Numbered from the stretch's first letter, positions 44,852-54,094 are shown. The stretch: 64,000 bases of DNA from Curvibacter microcysteis (GCF_028649455.1 NZ_JAQSIO010000001.1:310001-374000), one strand, 5' to 3'. Notes: a model not told the origin generated them from the sequence alone. A program made the numbers and translations.

Positions 44852-46930
44852 ATGACACAGAAACCCCAATTGCGCATTGCCGTGGACATCGGCGGCACCT
44901 TCACCGACATGGCCGCCTTTGACGAGGCCAGCGGTCGCTTGCTCTTTGGCAAGGCCTTGTCCACCCACGGTGAGCTGGTCAAAGGCATCCAAGCCACGAT
45001 CGACAGCGCCAAGATCGACTGGCGCGACGGTCACCTGTTCCTGCATGGCTCCACCATCGCCATCAACACGCTGCTGGAGCGCAATGGCGCCAAGACCGCC
45101 TTGCTGATCACCGAGGGCTTCCGCGACATCTATGAGATCGGCCGCGTCAACCGCCCCGACGCTTACAACCTGTTCTTCAACAAGCATCAACCGCTGGTCA
45201 AGCGTTCACTGCGCTTTGAGGTGGCCGAACGCCTGCGGGCCGACGGCAGCACCCACAAGCCGCTGGACGAGGCCGCGGTGCGTGAACTCGCCCGGGATCT
45301 GAAAGGCGAAGGGGTCGAGGCCGTGGCCGTGTTGCTGTTGCACAGCTACCGCAATCCGAGCCATGAACAACGCGTCAAGCAGATCCTGCAAGAGGAACTG
45401 CCCGGGGCTTTCGTCTGCGCCTCACACGAGCTGAGTCAGGAATACCGCGAATTTGAACGCGTCTCCACCGCCGTGGCCAATGCCTATGTGGGCCCGCGTG
45501 TGTCCCAATACCTGGGCCAGTTGGAAGACCACCTGGGCCAGCAAGGCTTTGAGGGCGACTTCTACATCGTGCAATCCACCGGGGGCCTGTTCCCGGTCGA
45601 GCACGCCAAGGTCGGCTGTGTGCGCATGCTCGAATCGGGGCCTGCGGCAGGCGTCATCGGCGCTCAGGCCATCTGTGCGCAATTGGGCATGGGCGACGCG
45701 ATTGCCTTTGACATGGGCGGCACCACGGCCAAGGCGGGCGTCATCAGCGAGGGCCGCCCCCTGACCACCGGTTCGGCCTTGATCGGGGGCTATGAACGGG
45801 CCCTGCCGATCCAGATCCCAATGATGGACATCCATGAGGTCGGCACGGGCGGTGGCTCGATCGCCCGGGTTGAGACGGGCAAGGCCTTGCGCGTGGGGCC
45901 CCAAAGTGCCGGCTCCATCCCCGGCCCGGTCGCCTATGGCCGCGGGGGCACTGAGCCCACCGTGACCGACGCCAACCTGGTGCTGGGCCGCCTGGACGCG
46001 GACAACTTCCTGGGCGGTGAACTCAAGCTGGACCTGGCGGGTTGCCAGCGCCAAATGCACGAGCGCATCGCGGCGCCCCTCGGCTTGGATGCGACCCAGG
46101 CCGCCGATGGCATCTTGCAGATCGCGGTGACCCAAATGTCCCATGCCGTGAAGGCAGTGACCACCGAGCGCGGCCTGGACGCTGGCAGCTTCACCATGGT
46201 GGTGTACGGCGGTGCTGGTCCCCTGCATGCCTCGGCAATTGCCCGCGAAATCGGCATTCGCAAGGTGCTGATCCCTTACGCACCGGGCTACTTCTCGGCC
46301 TACGGCATGTTGTTCTCCGACCTGCGCTACGACTACGTGCGCTCGGTGTTCCGCAAGCTCAATGACCTGTCCTTCGATGAGATCGAAGCCGCCTACCAAA
46401 AGATGGAAGACGAAGGGCGAGCCGCATTGGCCCAGTCCGGCGTGCAGGCCGATGGCGTGGTGATCGAACGCGCCGCCGACATGCGCTATGTGGGCCAGGA
46501 GCACGCCGTGACGGTGGACCTGCCGCTGGCCTTCTTTGAAGGCAAGGACCGGGCGGCCATCAAGAAGCAGTTCGACCAACTGCACCAGGTGCGCTACGGC
46601 ACTTCGGCTCCGCAAGAGCCGGCTGACTTGGTGAGCTTGCGCGTGACGGTGCTGGGCACGATGAAGAAGCCGCCCAAGCACAGTGTGGCGCAGGGGACTG
46701 CGGTACCCGAAGCGGCGGCGGTGCGGGCCGTCAAGCCGGTGTACTTCCGCTCCACGGGCTGGGCCCAAACGCCGGTCTACCTGCGCGACCGCTTGCTGGC
46801 GGGCAATCAGATCACGGGTCCGGCCCTGATCGAAGAGCACGCCTCCACCACGGTGATTCAACCCGGAGACGCGCTGCGTGTGGATGAACTTGGAAACCTG
46901 CAAATCGAGATTGGGAGTGATCGGACATGA
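44852..46930 (+). CDS. Hydantoinase A/oxoprolinase-family subunit
   Basis: 692 residues from ATG at 44852 with GGGGAG six bases upstream. ASKHA-type ATP-binding protein: VDIGGTFTDMAAFD (phosphate loop, ~11-24), HGSTIAINTLLERNGAKTALLITEGF, ESGPAAGVIGA, FDMGGTTAKAGVI and VYGGAGPLHASAIAREIGI. The family includes the ATP-hydrolysing subunits of N-methylhydantoinase, 5-oxoprolinase, and acetone/acetophenone carboxylases. It overlaps the B-subunit gene by ATGA. Whether it opens a lactam or drives carboxylation cannot be decided from sequence. Confidence 0.92.
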   Translation: MTQKPQLRIAVDIGGTFTDMAAFDEASGRLLFGKALSTHGELVKGIQATIDSAKIDWRDGHLFLHGSTIAINTLLERNGAKTALLITEGFRDIYEIGRVNRPDAYNLFFNKHQPLVKRSLRFEVAERLRADGSTHKPLDEAAVRELARDLKGEGVEAVAVLLLHSYRNPSHEQRVKQILQEELPGAFVCASHELSQEYREFERVSTAVANAYVGPRVSQYLGQLEDHLGQQGFEGDFYIVQSTGGLFPVEHAKVGCVRMLESGPAAGVIGAQAICAQLGMGDAIAFDMGGTTAKAGVISEGRPLTTGSALIGGYERALPIQIPMMDIHEVGTGGGSIARVETGKALRVGPQSAGSIPGPVAYGRGGTEPTVTDANLVLGRLDADNFLGGELKLDLAGCQRQMHERIAAPLGLDATQAADGILQIAVTQMSHAVKAVTTERGLDAGSFTMVVYGGAGPLHASAIAREIGIRKVLIPYAPGYFSAYGMLFSDLRYDYVRSVFRKLNDLSFDEIEAAYQKMEDEGRAALAQSGVQADGVVIERAADMRYVGQEHAVTVDLPLAFFEGKDRAAIKKQFDQLHQVRYGTSAPQEPADLVSLRVTVLGTMKKPPKHSVAQGTAVPEAAAVRAVKPVYFRSTGWAQTPVYLRDRLLAGNQITGPALIEEHASTTVIQPGDALRVDELGNLQIEIGSDRT

Positions 46931-48714
46931 ACACCAACGCTGAGCTCAAGACCGTCGACCCGGTCACCGTGGAAATCATCCGCAACGGCCTGTACGCCGT
47001 GACGGAGGAAATGAAGACCAACCTGACCCGCACGGCCTACAACCTCATCATTTACGAGGCGCTGGACTTCACGGTGGGCCTGTTCACCAAGGAAGGCGAC
47101 ACCGTCTCCATCGGCCTGGGGCTGCCGATGTTCATCCGGGGCATGTCGGAAACAGTCAAGGCGAAGATTCGCCACTTCGGCTACGACAACATCCGCCCGG
47201 GCGACATCCTGGTCACCAACGACGCCTACACCACGGGCAGCCACCTGAACCACTTCACGTTCACCATGCCGGTGTTCCATGAGGGCCGGCTGGAGGGCTT
47301 CACCTGCTGCATGGCGCACTGGCTGGATGTGGGCGGCACGCTGGGCAATGTGACCACCGACATCTTCAGCGAGGGGATCCAGATCCCCATCATGAAGTAC
47401 CAGCGCGAGGGCGTGGTCAACCAGGACCTGATCGACATCATTGCCATGAACGTGCGTTTGGCTGAGCGTGCCCTGGGCGACTTGCGCGCCCAGATCACGG
47501 CCATCACCACCGGCGAGCGCCGCTACGTGGAGCTGCTGCAGCGCTACGGTGCAGGTGCCGTCAACGGGGCCATCGCGCAGATCATGGATTCGAGCGAGGC
47601 CGTGGCGCGCCAGAACACGCTGTCCATCCCCGACGGGGTCTACGAGGCCGAGTCCTTCATGGACGACGACGGACTGGAGATTGGCAAGCGCATCCCGATC
47701 CGCGTCAAGGTGACGGTTTCGGGCGACGAGATGACCGTGGACCTGTCCGACGTGAGCAAGCAGGTGCGGGGCTTCTACAACTCGGGCTTCACCACCGGCA
47801 TTGCGTGCGCCCAGGTAGCCTACAAGTGCCTGACCACGCCCACCGACTACCCGGTGAACGACGGCTCCTTCCGCCCACTCAAGGTCATCATGCCGATGGG
47901 CACGGTGATCAGTGCCGAGCGGCCTTACCCGATGCGGGTGTGGATGACCTTCCCGATGACGGTGATCGACACCATCTTCAAGGCACTGGCACCCGCCATC
48001 CCGGACCGCTCCATTGCGGGTCACCATGCCGACCTGGTGTTCCCCAACATCCACGGCATCAGCCCCGAGGATGGCCGCTTGTTCATCGTCGGCATCGGCC
48101 CCCTCGGCGGCGGCTGGGGCGCCAAGAGCAAGGAGGACGGTGTGTCGGTCACGGTCTGCATCAACGACGGTGACACGCACAACAGCCCGACCGAGCAGCT
48201 GGAGGCCAAGTACCCGGTGCTGGTCGAGAAGTATGAGATCCGGCGAGACTCCGGCGGCGCCGGTCAGTACCGTGGTGGTCTGGGAGCGGAGATGGTGGTC
48301 CAGGCCCTGTCGCCCTTCACGGTCACCACCCGGATTGACCGCGTCCATTGCAAGCCTTGGGGCCTGGAGGGCGGCGGCGACGCCATGGGCAACGGCCTGG
48401 CCGTGCGCCACAAGGGAGAGTGGAAGACCGACCACCCGAACGCCAAGATCTTCAACGTGCGTCTGGAACGTGGCGATGCCTACAAGATGCTGTCGGGCGG
48501 CGGTGGTGGCTTTGGCAACCCGCTGGACCGTGAGCTGGAGCGCGTCGCCGACGACGTGCGCGAAGGCTATGTGAGCGCCGAAGTGGCCCGTGAGGTCTAC
48601 CGGGTGGTGCTCGACGCCCGGGGGCAGGTGGACACCGAAGCCACCCAGGCCCTGCGCGCCCAAGCCCCTGTGGCCGCCTCGGCCGCTGACCCGGTTGCTT
48701 GGGCCGGCCAGTGA
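46927..48714 (+). CDS. Hydantoinase B/carboxylase-family subunit
   Basis: 595 residues, ATG overlapping the A-subunit stop. Hydantoinase_B family: PVTVEIIRNGLYAVTEEMKTNL, NDIRPGD-like segment DNIRPGDILVTNDAYTTGSHLNHFTF, DVGGTLGNVTTDIFSEG, and the Gly-rich end SGGGGGFGNPLDRELERVADDV. In acetophenone carboxylases and N-methylhydantoinases this subunit carries the second catalytic centre and can bind a metal; the HxxH-like histidines HLNHF fit that. It is followed by a small Cys-motif protein and a COG0523 GTPase, which supports a metalloenzyme. Confidence 0.92.
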   Translation: MNTNAELKTVDPVTVEIIRNGLYAVTEEMKTNLTRTAYNLIIYEALDFTVGLFTKEGDTVSIGLGLPMFIRGMSETVKAKIRHFGYDNIRPGDILVTNDAYTTGSHLNHFTFTMPVFHEGRLEGFTCCMAHWLDVGGTLGNVTTDIFSEGIQIPIMKYQREGVVNQDLIDIIAMNVRLAERALGDLRAQITAITTGERRYVELLQRYGAGAVNGAIAQIMDSSEAVARQNTLSIPDGVYEAESFMDDDGLEIGKRIPIRVKVTVSGDEMTVDLSDVSKQVRGFYNSGFTTGIACAQVAYKCLTTPTDYPVNDGSFRPLKVIMPMGTVISAERPYPMRVWMTFPMTVIDTIFKALAPAIPDRSIAGHHADLVFPNIHGISPEDGRLFIVGIGPLGGGWGAKSKEDGVSVTVCINDGDTHNSPTEQLEAKYPVLVEKYEIRRDSGGAGQYRGGLGAEMVVQALSPFTVTTRIDRVHCKPWGLEGGGDAMGNGLAVRHKGEWKTDHPNAKIFNVRLERGDAYKMLSGGGGGFGNPLDRELERVADDVREGYVSAEVAREVYRVVLDARGQVDTEATQALRAQAPVAASAADPVAWAGQ

Positions 48715-49094
48715 GCATCGCCATGGCAGAGCGAGCATCGCTGCAGCAGGCCGCCAGGCTGGTGAGCCTGTGGAGCGAGCTGTCCATCCGCCACGTGGCC
48801 CTGGGCATGTCCTGTGGCTGCGGCGCGGGCGGCATCAGCCTGCGCCTGGAGGACTTCGAGCTCGACATCGTCGACTACCTCGAGGATGCCGCCTTGCGCT
48901 GCGACCAGCCCGATGTGGCGGCGTACTTCCGTGCGCGCCAGACCGAGGGCTGGCCGCCGTCGCCCCTGCTGGTGCTGTTGCAAGACGCCAGCGAAGGCGA
49001 TTTGCCTCAGGCGGTCAGCGACTGGGTCTTGCCCCGCATCGAAAAGACCTTGACCTCGTTCAAGGCCTTGCACGGCGGAGGGGCTGGCGCATGA
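48711..49094 (+). CDS. Small CGCG-motif protein between HyuB and CobW
   Basis: 127 residues from GTG at 48711 overlapping the previous stop (GTGA), or 123 from ATG at 48723. Family not recognised. Counting from the ATG, Cys31 and Cys33 in MSCGCGAGG, and Cys60, could hold a metal; the rest is helical and acidic (LEDFELDIVDYLEDAALR). Its last codons overlap the GTPase start (ATGA). Tight coupling on both sides means it is made in step with the HyuB-like subunit and the GTPase, so it may be a small third subunit or an assembly factor, comparable in position to the small zinc-binding subunit of acetone carboxylase, though not shown to be homologous. Confidence 0.7.
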   Translation: MSIAMAERASLQQAARLVSLWSELSIRHVALGMSCGCGAGGISLRLEDFELDIVDYLEDAALRCDQPDVAAYFRARQTEGWPPSPLLVLLQDASEGDLPQAVSDWVLPRIEKTLTSFKALHGGGAGA

Positions 49095-50143
49095 GCGGTC
49101 ACTTCTCTGCCTTGCTGCGCGCCGACACCCCAGCCCAGGGGCCCCGGGTGCCAGTCAGCGTGCTGACCGGCTTCCTGGGCAGCGGCAAAACCACTTTGCT
49201 GAACCAGCTGCTGGCCTCGCCGGACCTGTCGGGAACCGCCGTCATCGTCAACGAGTTTGGTGAGGCCGGCCTGGACCAGGACCTGCTCACCGCAGCGGCG
49301 CCCGACGACGTCGTGCTGCTGCCCAATGGGTGCCTGTGTTGTGCCGTGCGCGGCGATCTGGTCCAGGCGCTGGGGGCCCTGATGGACCGCCCGGGTCAGG
49401 CCATCCAGCGCGTGGTGATCGAAACCAGCGGCCTGGCCGAGCCCGGCCCCATCCTACGCACGCTGTTGCTGGACCCGCTGCTGTCGACCCGCTACCGGCT
49501 GGGCACGGTGTTCTGCACCGTCGATGCGGTCTTGGGCCAGAACAGCCTGGCACAGCACCCCGAGGCCCTGGCCCAGTTGGCGGCGGCCGACGAGGTGCTG
49601 GTGACCAAGCTGGACCTCATCACCCATCCCGCAGAGACTGCGTCTTTGCTGAACTGCCTCGCCCAACTCAACCCGAGCGCGCCAGTTCGGCAGCTGGGCC
49701 TGGACGGCGTGGAACTGCTGCGTCAACGCTTGCTCGCCCCAAGGGCTGATCTGGCGCCCCCCCCTGCTCCGGCGTTTTACCACCCCGTCGGGGCGCCCAC
49801 CGCCAGCCCACGCCATCTGGCGGATGTGCAGAGCTTTGTGCTGCTACGCGATGAGCCCCTGGACTTGGACGGCTTTGCGCAGTGGCTGGACATGGTCGTC
49901 GCGGCCCAGGGCGAGAAGCTGCTGCGCTTCAAGGGCCTTGTGCAGACGGTCCAGTCCCCTGAAAAGCCCCTGGTGGTCCATGCCATACAGCACCTTTTTC
50001 ATCCACCGGCCTACCTGCCTGCTTGGCCAACGGCGGACCACCGCACCCGCCTGGTGTTCATCACGCGAGGCATGGACCGGGAGGCCCTGGAGAGCACCTT
50101 GGACGTCATGGCTCGGCCGCGGCGCCGGCGGCGGCCCACCTGA
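49091..50143 (+). CDS. COG0523 GTPase, CobW-like metallochaperone
   Basis: 350 residues from ATG at 49091 overlapping the previous stop; a longer in-frame extension upstream lies in another gene. Walker A GFLGSGKTTLLN (27-38), switch-like IVNEFGEAGLD, the family's metal site CLCC at 81-84 (LPNGCLCCAVRGDL), ETSGLAEPGPI, guanine-binding TKLD, and the C-terminal CobW_C domain with LRFKGLV and RLVFITRGMD. Such G3E GTPases deliver Zn, Co or Fe to target enzymes. The genomic position just after HyuA/HyuB-like genes suggests delivery to that complex. Confidence 0.9.
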   Translation: MSGHFSALLRADTPAQGPRVPVSVLTGFLGSGKTTLLNQLLASPDLSGTAVIVNEFGEAGLDQDLLTAAAPDDVVLLPNGCLCCAVRGDLVQALGALMDRPGQAIQRVVIETSGLAEPGPILRTLLLDPLLSTRYRLGTVFCTVDAVLGQNSLAQHPEALAQLAAADEVLVTKLDLITHPAETASLLNCLAQLNPSAPVRQLGLDGVELLRQRLLAPRADLAPPPAPAFYHPVGAPTASPRHLADVQSFVLLRDEPLDLDGFAQWLDMVVAAQGEKLLRFKGLVQTVQSPEKPLVVHAIQHLFHPPAYLPAWPTADHRTRLVFITRGMDREALESTLDVMARPRRRRRPT

Positions 50144-50173
50144 ACGGATAGCTTGATCACAATGGAGACACCC

Positions 50174-51154
50174 ATGAAAAACTCGAGAAGACAAGTGCTG
50201 GGCGCCCTGGCGGGCCTGGCAAGCCCGGTCCTGGCGCAAGCCCAGGCCAGCGCCTTTCCGGAGGCCGACCGCCTCCTGCGCATCGTCGTGCCCTTCGCGG
50301 CCGGGGGCGGTGTGGATTCAGCGGCCCGCTTGTTGGCCAACCAACTGGGCAAGCAATTGGGCCTGTCCGTGATCGTGGAAAACCGGGCGGGCGCCAGCGG
50401 GACGCTGGGGGGCAAGTTTGTCCAGACCGCGCCCAGCGATGGCTACACCTTGCTGTTTTCTGCAGCCACCCACGTCCATGCCCGCCAGGTGCTGAAGAAC
50501 CCGCCCTACGACCCGCAGACCGACTTTGCCCCAGTCGCCCGCGTCGGCGAAGCACCGCTGATGCTGGTCATCGCCCCCGACCTGGAGCCGCGCAAGCTGT
50601 CGGAGGTGCTCAGCGCGGCGCGCAGCAAGTCGGACAGCTGGACCGCTGGCATCCCTGCCGCGGGCGCGCCAAGCCACCTGGCGACGCTACTGCTGGCGCG
50701 CATGGGGCAGGTCAATTTCAGCTACATCGCCTACAAGGGCACCCAGCCCGCGCTGGTGGATGTGGCGGGCGGCCATGTCAATTTGCTGCTGGACTCGATG
50801 ATCTCGCTGCTGCCCCTGGCCAAGTCGGGCAAGGTCAGGCCTATTGCCATCACCTCGCGCAAGCGCAGTGCCCTGGCACCCGAGGTCCCGACCGTGGCCG
50901 AAAGCGGGCTGCCCCAGTACACCTACAGCTCGTGGTACGGGGTCTGGGCACCAAGGGGCACACCAAACGACCGGGTGCAAGCGCTGAACAAGGCGATCAA
51001 TGCATCGGTGGCCGAAATCGGTCGCAGCGGAGGCTTCAGTGCCATGGGGATCGAGACGGTGTCCGAGACACCAGAGGAGTTTCGGCGCTTTGTCACGTCA
51101 GAGGTCTCACAGGGCATGGAGCTTCTGAAGGCGGCCGGTTTTAAACCCGAATGA
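50174..51154 (+). CDS. Bug/TctC-type periplasmic binding protein
   Basis: 326 residues from ATG at 50174 (GGAG six bases upstream; the ATG at 50162 lacks this). Signal region NSRRQVLGALAGLASPVLAQA has a twin Arg. Then ADRLLRIVVPFAAGGGVDS, LSVIVENRAGASG, SDGYTLLFSAATH, YIAYKGTQPALVDVAGGHVN and LAPEVPTVAESGLPQ. Binds an organic acid for a tripartite tricarboxylate transporter, whose membrane parts are not here. As the last gene of the FAH-hydantoinase operon it probably brings in the substrate. Confidence 0.9.
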   Translation: MKNSRRQVLGALAGLASPVLAQAQASAFPEADRLLRIVVPFAAGGGVDSAARLLANQLGKQLGLSVIVENRAGASGTLGGKFVQTAPSDGYTLLFSAATHVHARQVLKNPPYDPQTDFAPVARVGEAPLMLVIAPDLEPRKLSEVLSAARSKSDSWTAGIPAAGAPSHLATLLLARMGQVNFSYIAYKGTQPALVDVAGGHVNLLLDSMISLLPLAKSGKVRPIAITSRKRSALAPEVPTVAESGLPQYTYSSWYGVWAPRGTPNDRVQALNKAINASVAEIGRSGGFSAMGIETVSETPEEFRRFVTSEVSQGMELLKAAGFKPE

Positions 51155-51196
51155 GCCAACGATTGAAGTAGGACACACCGGGAGGGGGGCGATGTC

Positions 51197-51523
51197 CTAT
51201 AGCTTCTGCTGAGTCATGAGGCCAAGGTCCTGGATGGCGCTGCCGACTTGGTCAAGACTTTGGCTCTGTTCTCTGGCGCCAGTTGCGATCTCGCTCAACA
51301 ACTGACTGACACGGCTTGTCGACTGCACTGTGTCTTCGATTGAGGCGCCGGCCCGCTGCGCAACATTCGCCCCTTGAGCAACCTCTTCTTGGCTGGATTG
51401 AATCAACGTTTTGATCTCACTGGCAGCTTGAGTGCTCCTAGGGGCAAGAACCCGAACTTCAGAGGCCACGACTGCGAAACCCCGGCCTTGCTCACCCGCA
51501 CGCGCGGCTTCGCGACCCGAAAA
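51197..51523 (-). pseudogene. Chemoreceptor signalling-domain fragment
   Basis: [20 protein letters not shown] continuing LAPRSTQAASEIKTLIQSSQ and onward to SLDQVGSAIQDLGLMTQQKL before a stop. This is the second half of an MCP signalling hairpin, missing the first helix, all sensor and membrane parts. The upstream sequence joins unrelated DNA right at the hairpin tip. Not functional. Confidence 0.75.
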
Positions 51524-51651
51524 CAACGATGCTTGAATACAGCACCTCGAAAGCATGCAAATCGGTGCAAGACCCACAACCGATTCCGTTTTCAGGCTGT
51601 GGATCATTTTGGCGATCAGGACCCATTGTGGGCAGCCGGCAAGGGCGGGTG

Positions 51652-51912
51652 TTACGCCGTAGGCTGGGTGGCGAAGTCCTTGGGGTTCACGCCCAAATCT
51701 TCCAGCTTTTTCGCGTACGAGTCCCTGCGTTTGGCTGCCTTGGCCGCTGTCTCGGAGGCGGCTTGTATGGCCTTGGGCCCTTTATGGGCAGCCGCCTGGA
51801 TCAGCCCGAACTTGTGAGTGGCCTCCGCCTCGGCCCGCTTGAACGTGGCGATGAGTTCAGCGTGGGCAACGGATGGATTCACAGCAACTCCCCGATCAAT
51901 CGACGCCGTCAT
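51652..51912 (-). CDS. Hypothetical protein, helical
   Basis: 86 residues, MTASIDRGVAVNPSVAHAEL onward. Unrecognised. A mostly helical, Ala/Lys-rich region (FKRAEAEATHKFGLIQAAAH) looks like a short coiled coil. It starts two bases after the upstream gene's stop, so the two are co-transcribed. No export signal. Confidence 0.5.
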   Translation of the reverse strand: MTASIDRGVAVNPSVAHAELIATFKRAEAEATHKFGLIQAAAHKGPKAIQAASETAAKAAKRRDSYAKKLEDLGVNPKDFATQPTA

Positions 51913-51914
51913 TC

Positions 51915-52328
51915 TTAAATTTTGACGCTGGCGCGAAGCAAGGCGGTTCTCAAATCGCGCGTGGCTTCTTTATGAACATCCACCTTTTGAACCGCCAGGT
52001 CGAAAGAAGAGCCTGGCTTGATGCTGGTAGGCAGTATCTTTTTGGCTGGAAGCTTGGATGGGTACGTACCTTGACGTGGACACATGCGAACGGAAAACCC
52101 GAATTCTTCGAGCACGCCTTTCGCATACAACTCCGCCAATTGTTGAAACGTCACGTAGGTTGAGCGTTTCACGTCTTTGCGTCCTGGTTGGCAGACGTCG
52201 CGAACCAGTTCGAATTTTCCGTGTGAATCGCGCTGGGTATCGGTGAACGGATGCAGCAAGAAAGTCTGACGAACGCCATCCTTTTTGGACACCCGAATGT
52301 GCTCGACAGCGATATCGGTTAACAGCAT
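51915..52328 (-). CDS. Hypothetical protein upstream of coiled-coil ORF
   Basis: 137 residues, MLLTDIAVEHIRVSKKDGVRQTF onward. Not recognised. Mixed alpha/beta composition with basic patches (QPGRKDVKRSTYVTFQQLAE) and a strongly basic end. A competing overlapping frame (51970-52383) looks less protein-like. The mRNA continues into the 86-residue gene. Neighbours give no functional hint: a dead chemoreceptor fragment and the nitrite-reductase regulator. Confidence 0.5.
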   Translation of the reverse strand: MLLTDIAVEHIRVSKKDGVRQTFLLHPFTDTQRDSHGKFELVRDVCQPGRKDVKRSTYVTFQQLAELYAKGVLEEFGFSVRMCPRQGTYPSKLPAKKILPTSIKPGSSFDLAVQKVDVHKEATRDLRTALLRASVKI

Positions 52329-52616
52329 GTTGTTTTTCCAGCTCCGAAAGCTGCGGGTTGCGTGACCGCATCAGCCGACACATCGCAGACAGCAGATTTT
52401 GTTTTCAAGAGATGTCAACGGGGAGCCGAGTGGCCCTTGGGATGCGGGTTGATCGTGCGGGCAAAAATCACCCAGCGGGCGCGGACTTTAACTGAACGAC
52501 CGCCAGTGGTCGATCCCGATGGCACGACTATGGACCGCTTGGGGTCCCAAACTGCATGCCGAGGGTGGTCAATTCAAAGCCCGTTGCCAGCCTCAAGCCG
52601 TCACCCGATACCCCTA

Positions 52617-54083
52617 TCACTTCCCCGCCCCTCTCCCCTCAAACACAAAATCCGGCAGCGCCAGCGTCGCCTCCGCCACATCCAGCAAGCGCCGGTTGTG
52701 GTCCATCGACGCTTTTTGCAGCGCGCGCAGCGCGGCGTCTTCGGTCAGGCCCAGGCGGGCCATGAGGGCGCCTTTGGCGCGTTCGATCACCTTGCGTTCG
52801 TTCAAGGCGCGGCGCGCGGTGTCCAGTTCGACTTCCATGCGGGCCAGGCGCTCAGACTGGGCTTGCAGCAGCTCGACCAAGGACGACACGCTGGGTTCGT
52901 GCCCTGGCGCTGCATTGACGGCAGCGCTTGCATCGACGACACCGACACCGGCACCGGCACCGCCAGAACCAGAACCAGCAGCCACAGAAGCGGCCGCCGA
53001 ATGAGCCGCCCCGGCCAGGCCCGCCACAGGCAGCGCCTCGCCACCGGATTGCGAGAAAAAGCGCTCCACCGCCTGGGCGCGCGGCAAAGGCTTGTCACGC
53101 AGTTGGCGCAGCAGGCCTTCCGAGTCTTGCAGATCGCGCTCCACGGCCTCGATCTGGGCCTGGCAGGCCTGGCGCAGGCAGGCGACCAGCTCGGTTTGCA
53201 GTTGCCACAGCTCGGCAATGCGCACGCTGGCCACTTCAAACCAATCGTCGCTCAGGCTGCTGTCCAGCGCGGCTTCGTGGCGCGCCATGCACAGGGTGCG
53301 GCGCAGGCGCTCCAGCAGGGCGACCTTGGGGGTCAGCTGCAGTTGCTGCCAGCGGGTGCGCAGGGCGGGCTCGGCAAATTCTTCAAACAGGTGCAGGCTG
53401 CGCTCTTGCGCCTCAATCAGCTGCACCACGCGCTGTTGCAGAGCCTCGGTGCACAGGCCCGAGGCGTACAGCTGGGCGCCCACGGCGCGCTCTTGGCCGG
53501 CCGCCTCTTTGCCTTGCACCAGGTGCACAAAGGCGACCAGCAGGCGCGACACATCGGGGTTGGGGGCCGCATCGGCCAAATGAAAAATCAGCTCCACCAG
53601 ACCCGCAATCACGCGGCTGAAGGCGGCCACGGCGTCGCTGGCGCTGGGGGCTTGGCGTTCGATCTGGGCGCGCAGCGCGGGCAGCGCCTCCAGGTCCAGC
53701 AGCACCCAGGCCATCAGCGACAACAGGCGGGTGGACGCGCCCAGGGGCGGCTGCAGGTGTTGGGCAAATTGCTCGCGCAAAGCGGCTTCGACCGGCTCGG
53801 CCACGGCGCTGGCGGCGCGGCGCTCGGCGGCAAAGCGCTGCCCGCCCGAGGCCAAAAAGCCGCTGCTGGCGCCGCGCTCGCGCTGCAAGGCGTCGATCAA
53901 CTGGCCGGTGACGTCGACCAACTCCACGCGCCCAGCCAGGTGGCGCAGGGCCTCAATCTCCAGTTGCTTGGCACGCAATACCAGTTGTGAGACGGACAGG
54001 GGCATGGCTTGATCGGGGTCGGTGGTGTAGTTGGCAGACCAAGCACCTTCCGTACCCTGCGCACGCGGGGCCGCCGCTGACAT
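52617..54083 (-). CDS. nasR: NIT-ANTAR antiterminator, NasR-like
   Basis: 488 residues from ATG at 54083 (MSAAAPRAQ); MPLSVSQLVL at 54005 is a possible later start. Residues ~35-350 are a NIT nitrate/nitrite-sensing domain (RELVD-like ELVDVTGQLIDALQRERGASSGFLASGGQRF, the family signature around the conserved Arg). A long Gly/Ala/Val low-complexity linker follows (AAGSGSGGAGAGVGVV). The C-terminal ANTAR domain (ALNERKVIERAKGALMARLGLTEDAALRALQKASMDHNRRLLDVAE) binds paired RNA hairpins to stop termination. It lies directly downstream of nirB-nirD, so it should control that operon's leader in response to nitrate or nitrite. Confidence 0.88.
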   Translation of the reverse strand: MSAAAPRAQGTEGAWSANYTTDPDQAMPLSVSQLVLRAKQLEIEALRHLAGRVELVDVTGQLIDALQRERGASSGFLASGGQRFAAERRAASAVAEPVEAALREQFAQHLQPPLGASTRLLSLMAWVLLDLEALPALRAQIERQAPSASDAVAAFSRVIAGLVELIFHLADAAPNPDVSRLLVAFVHLVQGKEAAGQERAVGAQLYASGLCTEALQQRVVQLIEAQERSLHLFEEFAEPALRTRWQQLQLTPKVALLERLRRTLCMARHEAALDSSLSDDWFEVASVRIAELWQLQTELVACLRQACQAQIEAVERDLQDSEGLLRQLRDKPLPRAQAVERFFSQSGGEALPVAGLAGAAHSAAASVAAGSGSGGAGAGVGVVDASAAVNAAPGHEPSVSSLVELLQAQSERLARMEVELDTARRALNERKVIERAKGALMARLGLTEDAALRALQKASMDHNRRLLDVAEATLALPDFVFEGRGAGK

Positions 54084-54094
54084 GCGCGCGGGAC

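Noticed and set aside
45422-46903. 493-codon reverse ORF opposite the HyuA gene
   Set aside because: Shadow ORF; HyuA motifs on the + strand are complete.
46858-48738. 626-codon reverse ORF opposite the HyuB gene
   Set aside because: Mirror-frame ORF from GC-rich codon use; the + strand has clear family motifs throughout.
52362-53990. 542-codon + strand ORF opposite the NIT-ANTAR gene
   Set aside because: Antisense shadow; the reverse strand encodes recognisable NIT and ANTAR domains.
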